Below are positions 7,795-16,287 of a stretch of 25,727 nucleotides of DNA, piece by piece (the stretch's first letter is position 1; every line of letters begins with the position of its first letter). The stretch is from PCC-7336 sp039817825 (GTDB lineage: Bacteria > Cyanobacteriota > Cyanobacteriia > Thermostichales > PCC-7336). The notes under the pieces were generated by a model that saw nothing but the letters and a program-made list of their open reading frames with translations, searched no databases and was not told where the DNA came from. The translations under genes and the position numbers were made by a program. The stretch is from contig JBCBVA010000049.1 of the NCBI GenBank assembly GCA_039817825.1, forward strand, positions 1-25,727, written 5' to 3'.

Positions 7795-8970
7795 CTAAAG
7801 CTTGCCTGGAGGAGCAATGGTTAATAACCGGCTGATTTCGTCAGTTTGGAATCCTAACGCTAGCGGTCGTCTGACCCCAGACAGCACCTGTACGTCATAG
7901 AGTTCGGAAATATGTCCCTCCAGCCGCAGCCAGTGGACGATCGCCCCCGTGGTCAAGTCGATAACCATCAACCCGCACCGAGACTCAACATCCTGCTTGT
8001 GCAGGCGCTCGTCGAGTTCTAGACCAGACATCACCCCTCCCCTTTTCGATCGCACTGTCGACAGCCCCACAATTGCAAAGTGTTCGTGAAACGCCAATCC
8101 TCTTAAATAGCCAGGGCAAAACGCGATCGGCTCAAACCAGCCCGTGTTTAGATCGATATAGCCAAACTCTCCAGTTCCAGAGTTGAGTAACCAAAGCTTG
8201 CCATCATAGAACCTGGGAGAATGGGGCATAGATAGCCCTGTGGCGACGATCTCGTTAGAGGGCACATCCATCACGCAGCCACCGCTCCGGCGCTTAGTGC
8301 GCCAGCCTTCCAAGATGTCAGACGGATTGACGAGGGTGACGTACTTGGCGTGACCGTCAACAGCAGCTAAGCCATTCAAGTGACAGCGATCTTCACTGAC
8401 GACCTTAGAAATAAACGGCGGTGTCCAGAGAGGGACGCAGCTGTATTTGTCGCTGACAGTGGCCAAGCAGTTGAGCATGGTACAGACGAATATCGGACGA
8501 TTGCTGCCATCCATAACCACGTCGTGAATGTCGAGGTCCCCTGTGGTGTAGCCGACGCGCGGGACGTAGGCGCGATCGTGGCGTTTGTAGCTAGCTCCAG
8601 GCTGAAGGGTATTATCCAACTGCCACAGTTGGTATTTGGTGCTGAGATACAGACGTTCGGTATCCGGCGTAACATACAACCCCATTGCCCGACCAAAGTT
8701 TCGCACTCCAACCGATAATTGCTGGGTTTGAGCGTTGAAGCCGACCATCAGTAGGAGCTGACTTTGGTAGGTGGTGAATGCCAGACTAATGACTTCATCG
8801 TGCAACCAACTGGTGAATTGCCGCGAAGCCGAAATCTTTAGATCTAAAGGCTGTTGGCTCTGATTGTTTGCTGCCGTATCGGTGTTGTGTGGTTCGTGTG
8901 GCTGTGGCGTGCCGGAACTAGAGTTGGAGGCAGGGTCGTGCGATCGGGAAGCCGGAATGGATGAAGGCAT
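7795..8970 (-). CDS. TIGR03032 (DUF4915) family protein
   Basis: A 391-residue protein with the hallmark motifs of TIGR03032: LLLMVGFN-type first strand, GRAMGLYVTPDTERLYLSTK, VPRVGYTTGDLDIHDV, PPFISKVVSEDRCHLNGLA, GGCVMDVPSNEIVATGLSMP, SPRFYDGKLWLLNSGTGEFG, and the C-terminal EGHISELYDVQVL. The conserved His, Asp and Cys suggest a beta-propeller-like protein, but the function is unknown. The first ~40 residues are Ser/Pro/His/Asn-rich and probably disordered. ATG at 8970 is preferred (AAGGTCG upstream); the frame is open to a GTG at 9039, but that extension includes a HIP1 site and looks like leader. In other genomes the family often lies near sulfotransferase or TPR genes; here it stands alone. 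Confidence 0.9.
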   Translation of the reverse strand: MPSSIPASRSHDPASNSSSGTPQPHEPHNTDTAANNQSQQPLDLKISASRQFTSWLHDEVISLAFTTYQSQLLLMVGFNAQTQQLSVGVRNFGRAMGLYVTPDTERLYLSTKYQLWQLDNTLQPGASYKRHDRAYVPRVGYTTGDLDIHDVVMDGSNRPIFVCTMLNCLATVSDKYSCVPLWTPPFISKVVSEDRCHLNGLAAVDGHAKYVTLVNPSDILEGWRTKRRSGGCVMDVPSNEIVATGLSMPHSPRFYDGKLWLLNSGTGEFGYIDLNTGWFEPIAFCPGYLRGLAFHEHFAIVGLSTVRSKRGGVMSGLELDERLHKQDVESRCGLMVIDLTTGAIVHWLRLEGHISELYDVQVLSGVRRPLALGFQTDEISRLLTIAPPGKL

Positions 8971-9337
8971 GGCAACGACCTTGTGCGTACCTACGTTGGT
9001 GGGTAAAAAGCGTATGGCGATCGCGTTCTGAAAACGCACAGTTCAACGCTTTAACCGTACTCAAACCTCGAGCGCGAGAGAATTGAGTAAACCGATGAGT
9101 AGTCGGTTATAGAGCATTTCGTCCGTCGTGCCTGGCTCTTTTTCCACATGAAGAGATCGCACCTCCGTGCTCATTCAGGCTGTCGCCCCCCCTGCAATAC
9201 TGTCCCGAGAAAGTCACTCTCGAATGCGAGCGACTGGCTTTTGGGCTCAGAATTAGATAGCCTCCTCAGCCGCATACTATTAGCTCTTACGCCGTGGCAC
9301 CACTAAGATAGATAGCCTGGACGATCGGCCATCTGAT
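8971..9337. other. Divergent intergenic region, TIGR03032 gene / rdgB
   Basis: Shared upstream region of the minus-strand TIGR03032 gene and the plus-strand rdgB-folD pair, so it should hold both promoters. I could not pick confident -10/-35 elements. A small perfect stem AACCGA-TGAGTAG-TCGGTT lies around 9090-9108, and GTGGCACCAC is palindromic at about 9293-9302. Confidence 0.5.
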
Positions 9338-9952
9338 ATGACCATTTGTGTTGAGGAGCCCTGTTTGACAACCCCTCTCATCGTCGCCACTGGAAATCCT
9401 GGCAAAGTCAAAGAATTCCAACAATTTTTCGATCGCCTCGACTCTCATGCCTGGGACGTTCGCATCAAGCCTCCCGAGCTGGACATCGAGGAAACGGGAA
9501 CCACGTTTGCCGACAACGCGCTAATTAAGGCTCGCTCTGTGGCAACTGTCCTGAATCAGTGGGCACTGGCAGATGATTCGGGGTTGGCCGTCGATGCTTT
9601 GGGCGGGGCACCTGGAGTGTATTCCGCTCGATACGCTCCCACCCCCAGCGAATGTATCGATCGCCTGCTGGTTGAGCTGGACGGACAGAGCGATCGCGGG
9701 GCTGAGTTTATTTGCGAAATAGTCCTGTGTCGGCCCGATGGCAGTGTTGCCGCTACTGCAAGCGGACGCTGTCGAGGGGAGATTCTAACGCAGCGACGGG
9801 GGGATGGAGGCTTTGGCTACGATCCGGTGTTCTTCGTTCCTGACGAGGGCATGACCTTCGCTGAAATGTCGATCGATCGCAAACGGGAAATTGGGCATCG
9901 CGGCCGAGCACTGGAGCGGCTACAGTCGCAATTATTGCAGTTAGGCACGTAA
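9338..9952 (+). CDS. rdgB: XTP/dITP diphosphatase (RdgB/HAM1 family)
   Basis: House-cleaning nucleotide pyrophosphatase that hydrolyses dITP, XTP and related non-canonical purine triphosphates to monophosphates, keeping them out of DNA. Family motifs are all present: IVATGNPGKVKEFQ (15-28), the central WALADDSGLAVDALGGAPGV with YSARYA, and GDGGFGYDPVFFVPDEGMTFAEM near the C-terminus, followed by HRGRAL. The length of 204 residues matches the family. ATG at 9338 is used although its ribosome site is weak; a start nearer the conserved LIVATGN strand is possible. The folD start lies only 10 bp beyond the stop, so the two are probably co-transcribed. Confidence 0.96.
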   Translation: MTICVEEPCLTTPLIVATGNPGKVKEFQQFFDRLDSHAWDVRIKPPELDIEETGTTFADNALIKARSVATVLNQWALADDSGLAVDALGGAPGVYSARYAPTPSECIDRLLVELDGQSDRGAEFICEIVLCRPDGSVAATASGRCRGEILTQRRGDGGFGYDPVFFVPDEGMTFAEMSIDRKREIGHRGRALERLQSQLLQLGT

Positions 9953-9962
9953 CGAGATCGAC

Positions 9963-10865
9963 ATGGCAAGCGAGCATTCCGCAACAATTTTGGATGGCAA
10001 AGCGCTAGCACAGCGGATGCAAGCCAAATTGAAGCTCAAGGTGGATGACTTTCAGCAGCAGGTGGGCCGCCCGCCAGGCTTAGCTGTGCTAATGGCTGGG
10101 GACAATCCGGCCAGTGCAGCCTACGTGCGCAATAAAGAGCGATCGTGCGAGCGGGTGGGGATTGCGTCGTTTGGTCAGCATTTTCCTGATTCCGTATCTC
10201 AGGCAGAGTTGACATCCACAATTGCAGCGCTGAATCGGGACGATCGCGTCGATGGCATTTTGGTCCAGCTCCCATTGCCTGACGGACTGGACGATCGCGA
10301 GTTGCTGCTGGCGATCGACCCGGACAAAGATGCGGATGGTTTGCACCCCGTTAATATGGGTCGTCTGGTGCGAGGGGAACCCGGATTGCGGAGCTGTACT
10401 CCGGCTGGGGTGATGCAGATCTTGAAAGACGGCCAGATTGATGTGGCGGGTAAGCAGGCAGTGGTGGTCGGTCGCAGTTTGCTGGTGGGCAAGCCGATTA
10501 GCTTGATGTTGCTGGCTGAGAATGCCACGGTAACGATGGCCCATTCTCGCACTCCCGATCTGGCTGCAGTCTGTCGCACAGCCGATATTTTGGTGGTGGC
10601 GGTTGGCCGACCAGGGTTGGTCACAGATGCCATGCTGAAACCCGGTGCTGTCGCGATCGATGTGGGGATTAATCGAGTTCCCACCCCGGAGGGCAAAGGG
10701 CGTCTGGTTGGCGATATCGATTTTGACTCAGCCAAGGCCGTGGCTGGGGCGATTACACCGGTGCCGGGTGGGGTTGGCCCTATGACGGTTACGATGCTAT
10801 TGGTCAATACCGTTTTGAGCTACTGCCGCCGGAATGGACTAGATAGCGACACAGTTTTGAGTTGA
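9963..10865 (+). CDS. folD: Bifunctional methylenetetrahydrofolate dehydrogenase/cyclohydrolase FolD
   Basis: Interconverts 5,10-methylene-, methenyl- and 10-formyl-tetrahydrofolate for purine and formyl-Met synthesis in the cytosol. Tyr54 and Lys58 in SAAYVRNKERSCERVGI are the catalytic pair. VDGILVQLPLPDG (97-109), KDADGLHPVNMGRL (122-135), CTPAGVMQIL (145-154), the NADP-binding VVVGRSLLVGKPIS (167-180), and TPVPGGVGPMTVTMLL (265-280) are all intact. The length (300) is slightly above the usual ~285 because of a longer C-terminus. A GAGA sequence precedes ATG 9963. Second gene of the rdgB-folD pair; no plus-strand terminator was seen directly after it. Confidence 0.97.
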   Translation: MASEHSATILDGKALAQRMQAKLKLKVDDFQQQVGRPPGLAVLMAGDNPASAAYVRNKERSCERVGIASFGQHFPDSVSQAELTSTIAALNRDDRVDGILVQLPLPDGLDDRELLLAIDPDKDADGLHPVNMGRLVRGEPGLRSCTPAGVMQILKDGQIDVAGKQAVVVGRSLLVGKPISLMLLAENATVTMAHSRTPDLAAVCRTADILVVAVGRPGLVTDAMLKPGAVAIDVGINRVPTPEGKGRLVGDIDFDSAKAVAGAITPVPGGVGPMTVTMLLVNTVLSYCRRNGLDSDTVLS

Positions 10866-10945
10866 ACCTGCCGATGGCGCAGATGTCGGTTCCCCAAACA
10901 GTTGAGTAGAAGATCGCACACACCCGCCAATCCTACGCTCTGGAC

Positions 10946-10974
10946 AAAAAAAAGGGCCGCCCCGAAAGACGACC
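10946..10974 (-). terminator. Intrinsic terminator, minus strand
   Basis: Read on the minus strand: GGTCGTC, loop TTTCGG, GGCGGCC, one C, then eight T. The 7-bp stem has two G-U pairs. The A-run lies on the wrong side for it to end folD, so it should terminate a minus-strand transcript coming from the right, where no annotated gene exists. Confidence 0.65.
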
Positions 10975-11004
10975 GAACCACAAGTTTCCGTACCCAAACA
11001 GTAC

Positions 11005-11151
11005 TCATACTGAACAGATGAAGATGTGAACCAGATCACTGACAAGCTGCGATTGATTCTTTGCTGTTGCTCTTGATGATTCGATTGGGATATTGCTGTT
11101 CTGCATCTGCGTGCGGCTATCACCACTGCACCGGTCGGCAGGCGCGTTCAT
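11005..11151 (-). CDS. Possible small protein or small RNA gene ahead of the terminator
   Basis: A 48-codon frame starting ATG at 11151 (MNAPADRCSGDSR...) and ending SQLVSDLVHIFICSV, about 30 bases before the minus-strand terminator. The upstream TAGTATAAA resembles an extended -10 element, but I see no good -35 and no strong ribosome site. No family is recognised. The terminator indicates that something is transcribed here; whether it is translated is open, and a non-coding RNA is equally possible. Confidence 0.25.
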   Translation of the reverse strand: MNAPADRCSGDSRTQMQNSNIPIESSRATAKNQSQLVSDLVHIFICSV

Positions 11152-11401
11152 AAATCCCAATTGCAGGTCTTTTATACTAGTCCGTCATTATGCCCAGCTT
11201 GCAGAGGGATCTTGCTTGCCCCTATGGCAGAAATGTTGATTGCATCCAACCGCAATTTCAGTGCTCTCCCATCCGTATCGTCAGTACGCTGAGACTCTGC
11301 TGAAGTATGCGCGATCGCCAGCTCGGCTTTTCCCTCTGTCTAGCAGACTTCATCCGGCACATTTCCTACAGTTCTTAGTAAGAGCGAAAGGGAAAAGAGC
11401 C

Positions 11402-11566
11402 ATGCCTGTAATGCTAAAAGCGCTGCTAGTTTCGATGGTTGTAGCCGGAGTTGCAACCGGGTCTCGCGGTCTGGCAACGGCTGCAGATGGTGAAGCTGTT
11501 TACTCCCAGACGCAAGCGATTATTCCCAGTGCAATTGCTCGCTCGATGCACAAGTCTTTTCGGTAA
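11402..11566 (+). CDS. Small secreted peptide (54 aa), unknown function
   Basis: The ATG at 11402 follows AAAGGGAAAAGAG, a good ribosome site. Residues 1-27 form a clear signal peptide (MPVMLKALLVSMVVAGVATG, then a small-residue region ending LATA-A). The mature part is only about 27 residues: ADGEAVYSQTQAIIPSAIAR and a basic end HKSFR. A strong terminator follows at 11649-11677, which supports an independent short transcript. The start of the mature chain (ADGEAVYSQT) resembles the N-terminus of c-type cytochromes, where CxxCH would follow, but there is no cysteine at all. It could be a cytochrome relic or a genuine small periplasmic peptide. No homologue is recognised. Confidence 0.55.
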   Translation: MPVMLKALLVSMVVAGVATGSRGLATAADGEAVYSQTQAIIPSAIARSMHKSFR

Positions 11567-11648
11567 CGTAAACCTAACAAGCCGTTGGTTGCTGCATTCC
11601 CTGGTCTTCTGGCAATCGAGATTGGTTCCGGCTTTTAACTTCCGTATG

Positions 11649-11678
11649 AAAAGCGGCGCTTTGATGGCGCCGCTTTTT
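11649..11678. terminator. Bidirectional intrinsic terminator
   Basis: AAAAGCGGCGC, loop TTTGATG, GCGCCGCTTTT plus one T: an 11-bp perfect stem with T-runs on both strands. It lies between the convergent secreted-peptide gene (+) and the YidB-like gene (-) and can serve both. Confidence 0.9.
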
Positions 11679-11756
11679 CTCAAGATTTTCAGCCCAATGT
11701 CCCGACAGACTTAGAGGGCTTCGGCTGGCTCTAGAGGACTGAGCAACTGCGATCGC

Positions 11757-12170
11757 TTAGTGGAACATGCCCTTTGCTTTATCGATGGCACCATCAATGG
11801 CATCGGTGGCGCTGGCAGAAAACTTGTCTAGAAGCTGACCGCCCGAGCTGGCTTTGTCGAGCAGACCCGGCAATAGATTAGATAGCTTATCGGCCGCAGC
11901 ACTGGAGTCAATACCGAGCTTGGATGCCACTGCTGAGATTTTGTCTTCTCCTAAGGCACTGGTAATTTCGTCTCCGGATACAGGCTCGTTGTCGCCATCA
12001 CCTAGCCAAGACCCCAGCTTGTCTGCGAGACCGCCATCCTTCAACTTGCTGGCCAGACCACTAAGGTCGAAACCGCCTTCTCCAGTGATTCCAGACAGGG
12101 CTTGCATGACATTGGAATTCTCGCCCAGCTTGTCACCGAGAAGTTCCTTACCCATATTTAACAGATCCAT
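11757..12170 (-). CDS. YidB-like protein (DUF937 family)
   Basis: A 137-residue acidic, soluble protein of the YidB/DUF937 type. The core ADKLGSWLGDGDNEPVSGDE, then ITSALGEDKISAVASKLGID, matches the family's conserved 'SWIGxGxNxPVSxxQ' helix-turn pattern, followed by a helical C-terminal part ending DGAIDKAKGMFH. ATG at 12170 is chosen because GGAG stands six bases upstream; an ATG four codons earlier (12182) is in frame. The molecular function of the family is not known. The gene stands alone, with the bidirectional terminator downstream. A second member with a different architecture lies at 16472-17005. Confidence 0.85.
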   Translation of the reverse strand: MDLLNMGKELLGDKLGENSNVMQALSGITGEGGFDLSGLASKLKDGGLADKLGSWLGDGDNEPVSGDEITSALGEDKISAVASKLGIDSSAAADKLSNLLPGLLDKASSGGQLLDKFSASATDAIDGAIDKAKGMFH

Positions 12171-12367
12171 TTCAGTCTCCATTTTGGTGAGCTTGCCGAT
12201 ACAATAGCGCGACCTCTAAGTATCAACGCCCAACTGCACGTATTCTTTTCCGGTTTCACACATGGCAAGCCACTGCAAAGTCAAGAGAATATAGGCGTCT
12301 CTCGTTGTATCGGAGCAGGAACATCAATTCGTGATGTCTGTCGTGTGGTTTGTGTTGGGGGATACTG

Positions 12368-13474
12368 TCAATCCTTGATGGGATTGGCATTGTCCTTGTG
12401 GGAGGGCCAAGATCCGGGAGTGAAGGCGTACGGACGTGCTGAGTATGGTGTCGCATCGACCGCTTTGAGATGAGATTGACGCAACCGCTCGATCCAGTAC
12501 AGCAGATCCCGAACGTCAAACGGTTTGGGGACGTACAAATCGGCCCCAGCTTCCAAGACGGCACTGCGATCGCTCTCACTCGCCAGCATCACCAACAGCA
12601 TGTCCGGTTCCGGCAACAGCGTCCTCAAAAACCGGCAGCTATCCAATACTGGGTTTGGGTCAGCGACGACGACTTCTGGATTCCATTGTTCAATCAGGTG
12701 CGCGGCTTCGCGAGCTGTAGAAGTGAGGCGCACGGGATACCCCTCCAATTCAAGGCGAACTTGCAGCAGGTAGGCTAACGCGGCGTCTGGAATGACTCCC
12801 AACACTTTGCCTTTGGGGGCTCTGGCGTGCAACCACATGGTCAAAGCGGTTTGCTGGGCGGGGCTGGCATCGTCCTGCTGGTCAAGAGCTCGGATCAATT
12901 GCTCTTCGGTTACGTACGTACTTTGACGCTGGCAACGAGCTAAGGAATTTGTGGCCACTGCTGCCGAGCAAATGTCGGCAATCTGTTGGCTGGGATTTGA
13001 ATAGCGATCGCTACTCACCATTCCTACGCACAAACGCACCAGGGGGCACCGACACCCAATTCCGCGCCGACCGCTGCCCACTAAAAATCCACGTCGTGCG
13101 TCTTGCTCGTGATAGAACTGTCCGCGAATGTGTTTCCATCGCTCGCAAATTCGGGCCGCATCCTGTGGGCCACGGTCTGGAGTGGAAAATGCCAAATACT
13201 CATCCCCACCAGCCCGGAACAACTGGCAGTTGTCGGGTAATTCAGCCAACAGCAGTAGCTGCATTGCTTTCAGCATTTGTTCGCCAGCCACAAACCCGTA
13301 AAACTGGTTGTAGGCTCGAAAGTATCTCAGGTCGATATACATCAACACCCACTCCTGACGCGAGTCAAACTCGCGAGCCAGGTAGCTAGTCAGATTAATA
13401 CCGCCCAGCCGAATCGGTTCGTGGCGTCCCGCCACAGACGTATCGTCAAAGTCATCTGATGAAGATGCGCCCAT
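12368..13474 (-). CDS. GGDEF-REC signalling protein, probable downstream partner of the histidine kinase
   Basis: A 368-residue cytosolic protein with the unusual order GGDEF (about 40-195) then receiver (about 222-333). In the GGDEF domain, YIDLRYFRAYNQFYG (46-60) holds the first metal Asp48 and LFRAGGDEYLAF (85-96) the signature as GGDEY. The usual GD after the nucleotide helix is GE (64-65), and no RxxD inhibitory site precedes the signature. In the receiver domain, VVVADPNPVLDS gives phospho-acceptor Asp272 and YVPKPFD the conserved Lys317, but the acidic pocket is reduced to one Asp (VIPDAALA). ATG at 13474 leaves 28 bp after the kinase stop; the frame is open further but would overlap the kinase by about 120 bp. 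It may make c-di-GMP, or only bind nucleotide; sequence alone does not decide. Confidence 0.85.
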   Translation of the reverse strand: MGASSSDDFDDTSVAGRHEPIRLGGINLTSYLAREFDSRQEWVLMYIDLRYFRAYNQFYGFVAGEQMLKAMQLLLLAELPDNCQLFRAGGDEYLAFSTPDRGPQDAARICERWKHIRGQFYHEQDARRGFLVGSGRRGIGCRCPLVRLCVGMVSSDRYSNPSQQIADICSAAVATNSLARCQRQSTYVTEEQLIRALDQQDDASPAQQTALTMWLHARAPKGKVLGVIPDAALAYLLQVRLELEGYPVRLTSTAREAAHLIEQWNPEVVVADPNPVLDSCRFLRTLLPEPDMLLVMLASESDRSAVLEAGADLYVPKPFDVRDLLYWIERLRQSHLKAVDATPYSARPYAFTPGSWPSHKDNANPIKD

Positions 13475-13502
13475 AGCGGCCTGTTCTACCGGTGCGAAGG
13501 AC

Positions 13503-14789
13503 TTACAGCAGCGAATTGGCCCACTCGGGAACTGGCTCCGGGCTGTGATGTTGGAGGGCAGGAGGAGTCCACTGGATATCGGGGGCACTGGGCAGATCGA
13601 GGTGGCAGGTAGTGCCAACATCCACTTCGCTCTCGATGTCGATATGCCCCCCCAATGATTCCAATAATGATTTCGTGATGTAGAGCCCTAGCCCAGTTCC
13701 GACGGTATCCCCACGGGTGAGTGGACTTTCAGTTTGGCTAAAACGTTGGAAGAGGAGGGTTAGCTTTTCGCTGCTGATGCCGCAACCATAATCGCGAATG
13801 GTAATGCTAACTCTGTTGGGATCTTTTCTATCCAACCCCGCTTCCACCTCGACTGAAGTCTTTGCTTCAGAGAAGCGTAGGGCATTGTCCAGTAGATTGT
13901 GCAGGATTTGGTCGAGACGATCGGGATCGGCCCATACTGTGGGCAGCCCTGCTAAAAAGTTCAATTCGAGTCGTGCTTGCTGTTCGGGTGAAAACTCAGA
14001 TATGACTCGTGAAAAGGCATCGGGCAAGGCTAATTGTTGGGCGGAGTTGTGCAAGTGGCCCGATTGCAGCCGTGATACCAAGAGAACGTCTTCCACCATG
14101 TGGATGAGGCGATCGGCCTGACTTTTGACGATGTTCAAGAATCGCTGTTCTTGCTCTGGAGAGAGCTGACCGTGACATTGAAGCAAAGTATCGACAAACC
14201 CCTTGATGCTGGTGAGCGGGGTGCGCAACTCGTGACTGACAGTGGCAACAAAATCGGCGTGGGCCTGCTCTAATTGTTGTTGCCGTGGTATGAACGTCCA
14301 GATTCGATGCCAGCCAAGGGTGCCGTGAGTAAATGCTGACTCTATGGACGAGTCAATACTGGCGTAGGATTGGCCGCCAGAAGGGGACGGTATGTGCCCG
14401 GTGTGTTCGCGTTCGGTTGATTCGTGGGTTGGCGAGCTAGGACTGGAGGTGGACCGATCGCCAATTGAGTTGGGAGCAAGCTCGAAAATATCGCGAGCAG
14501 TGGCTTTAAATTCCGTAACAACTGCTTGATAAGAGAGTCGATGGTGGTTGGATTTCGTTGAAGGGGGATTGAACGTAACTGACGACGTGTGGGGTCGTCT
14601 GAGGGTACCGCGCTGGGAAATTCCTTTTAATTGGGGAAAACATCCCCCTAAGGAATGGCCATAGATAACATCCGGAACGACTCCCGTCCATTCCTCCATG
14701 ACGCGATTCCAGTACCGAACCTTGCCTGCTGAATCGGTACATACGATACCGACTCCTAGACCATTTAGGAGGTTGATAACACTTTCCAT
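13503..14789 (-). CDS. PAS-domain sensor histidine kinase
   Basis: A 428-residue soluble kinase with no membrane helix. An N-terminal PAS domain (1-60, NGLGVGIVCTDSAGKVRYWN, then EEWTG) is followed by a low-complexity linker (100-160), then HisKA with FVATVSHELRTPLTSIKGF (phospho-acceptor His186). The HATPase domain has the N-box LHNLLDNALRFS (Asn302), G1 DYGCG (333-337), F-box LFQRFSQ, and G2 GTGLGL (364-369), all intact. It should autophosphorylate and pass phosphate to a receiver. The next gene, 28 bp downstream, encodes a REC-containing protein, the likely partner. The signal sensed by PAS is unknown. The ribosome site before ATG 14789 is weak. Confidence 0.95.
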   Translation of the reverse strand: MESVINLLNGLGVGIVCTDSAGKVRYWNRVMEEWTGVVPDVIYGHSLGGCFPQLKGISQRGTLRRPHTSSVTFNPPSTKSNHHRLSYQAVVTEFKATARDIFELAPNSIGDRSTSSPSSPTHESTEREHTGHIPSPSGGQSYASIDSSIESAFTHGTLGWHRIWTFIPRQQQLEQAHADFVATVSHELRTPLTSIKGFVDTLLQCHGQLSPEQEQRFLNIVKSQADRLIHMVEDVLLVSRLQSGHLHNSAQQLALPDAFSRVISEFSPEQQARLELNFLAGLPTVWADPDRLDQILHNLLDNALRFSEAKTSVEVEAGLDRKDPNRVSITIRDYGCGISSEKLTLLFQRFSQTESPLTRGDTVGTGLGLYITKSLLESLGGHIDIESEVDVGTTCHLDLPSAPDIQWTPPALQHHSPEPVPEWANSLL

Positions 14790-15079
14790 ATCGCTATTCT
14801 AGTCACCCAAAAGGGGAGCTATGGGGAAAAAAACGTTAAGAGAATGGAGTCTTATGCCCCCGGAACCGTTCGCCAAGATCTCTATCCAGGCAGACGATCT
14901 TAAGCACTACAGCAAAACCACTTAGATATCTGTATGTGTGGTGGATACACAAGCAATTGAGAGGGCGAGCTTGCGAATGATTATTGGTGTTCAAAATACC
15001 TATGCCAGCGATCGCCTGCTCCCCGAATGTCAAAAATTCACCTATTAATTAAGTCAGAGTTTAAGGGGTAGGGAGCGGG

Positions 15080-16276
15080 ATGAAGATCGCGCAATGGGCT
15101 GGTCTGATTGCCCTGTGTACCTTGGTGTACTTGCTCTGGCAGGTGCGTCAGTTGGTTATGCTGCTATTTGCCGGAATTGCTCTGGCGGTTGCGATTGACA
15201 CATTGGCGCGAGTACCGCAACGGTACGGATGGAAACGGGGCCCATCGGTAGCGATCGCCTTCCTGACGGTCATTTTCAGTTTGGTTTTGTTGGGATTACT
15301 GGTGTTTCCGCCGTTAATCGAGCAGATTGCCCAGTTGGTGACGCTGGTGCCAGTGGCGCTGGGAGAAATTCAGGGGTTGGCCGATCGATTAGTGGAGCGC
15401 TTTCCCACTGCTGTTGAGTTACCGAATTTGCGGGATCTATTCAATACGCTATCGCCGCAGACCACTCAGTTTGTCACCCAGTCGTTGATGTTTCTGAATA
15501 GCTCACTCAACATCGCGATCGGCATTTTCCTGGTGGTTATTCTGACTATCTTGCTACTGCTGAACCCTAGTGCGTATGTTGAATCGTTTGTGCGTATTTT
15601 TCCCGCATTTTATCGATCTCGCATTCGCTATATTCTCAAACAATGCGATCGCGCTTTGAGGGGATGGAGTGCCGGTATTGCCATTAATTCAATCTTTATT
15701 GCCACCCTCAGTGCGGTGGGGCTGTGGCTGATTGGAGTACCACTAGTGCTTGCTCACGCCACAATCGCAGGCATCATGAATTTCATTCCCAATATCGGCC
15801 CGACATTGAGCGTGTTGCCGCCACTGGTTGTTGCCCTCACTGTCGATCCAATCAAAGCTATTGGCGTCTTGATTTTGTACGTCATTTTGCAGAACGTCGA
15901 AAGTGCTGTGCTCACCCCAATTGTCATGTCTCGGCAAGTAGCCTTACTGCCGGGGTTTATCTTGCTGGCACAATTATTCTTCGCCAGCTTTTTTGGTTTT
16001 TTAGGACTGTTCTTGGCATTGCCTTTGGCTGCAGTTATGCAGGTTTGGATCAAAGAGGTGGTGGTGATCGATGTGCTCGATCGCTGGCAATTGGGGGGCC
16101 TTGAACCTGCCCTGTCGGGCACTCTCCCTCACCGGTTGACAGAGACTCAACCGGTGCAGCAGTTACCGGATGAGTCCCGCGATTCGGCGAACTCTGTCAA
16201 GTCAGCCAGCGAACCGAACACCGACAGTCTGGGCGAACAGTCAGTTAGCTCCGAAAATGAACATTCGCCGGACTAG
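15080..16276 (+). CDS. AI-2E family transporter (PerM/YhhT-type permease)
   Basis: A 398-residue polytopic membrane protein of the AI-2E transporter family (PF01594). It has the N-terminal hydrophobic pair (LIALCTLVYLLWQV; MLLFAGIALAVAIDTLA), a cytosolic or periplasmic helical stretch (95-135), and the conserved motif IAGIMNFIPNIGPTLSVLPP near 232-251, followed by the helices ending ALPLAAVMQVWIKEVV. The last ~50 residues are a hydrophilic, Ser/Glu-rich tail beyond the family core. AAGGGGTAGGGAGCGGG precedes the ATG. Despite the name, substrates vary in this family and cannot be read from sequence; autoinducer export is only one possibility. Confidence 0.93.
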   Translation: MKIAQWAGLIALCTLVYLLWQVRQLVMLLFAGIALAVAIDTLARVPQRYGWKRGPSVAIAFLTVIFSLVLLGLLVFPPLIEQIAQLVTLVPVALGEIQGLADRLVERFPTAVELPNLRDLFNTLSPQTTQFVTQSLMFLNSSLNIAIGIFLVVILTILLLLNPSAYVESFVRIFPAFYRSRIRYILKQCDRALRGWSAGIAINSIFIATLSAVGLWLIGVPLVLAHATIAGIMNFIPNIGPTLSVLPPLVVALTVDPIKAIGVLILYVILQNVESAVLTPIVMSRQVALLPGFILLAQLFFASFFGFLGLFLALPLAAVMQVWIKEVVVIDVLDRWQLGGLEPALSGTLPHRLTETQPVQQLPDESRDSANSVKSASEPNTDSLGEQSVSSENEHSPD

Positions 16277-16287
16277 CTGTTTCGTAT

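Larger units (their letters stand above)
10866..11401. other. Intergenic region with a minus-strand terminator
   Basis: About 535 bp after folD. It contains an intrinsic terminator oriented to the minus strand (10946-10974) and, upstream of it on that strand, a possible 48-codon ORF. The right part leads into the 54-residue secreted peptide gene. A plus-strand frame opening at 11240 is in phase with that peptide, but its extra 54 residues are not signal-like and it starts with TTG, so it is not used. Confidence 0.5.

Noticed and set aside
10199..10807. Minus-strand 202-codon frame
   Set aside because: Antisense to folD, whose motifs are intact; Thr/Ser/Pro-rich shadow translation.
10946..10974. 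Terminator of folD
   Set aside because: The A-run precedes the stem on the plus strand; only the minus strand has the stem followed by T.
11402..11566. Truncated cytochrome c6 pseudogene
   Set aside because: Only the ADGEAVYSQT start is similar; no CxxCH is found in the frames following, and a terminator comes soon after. Left as an open alternative.
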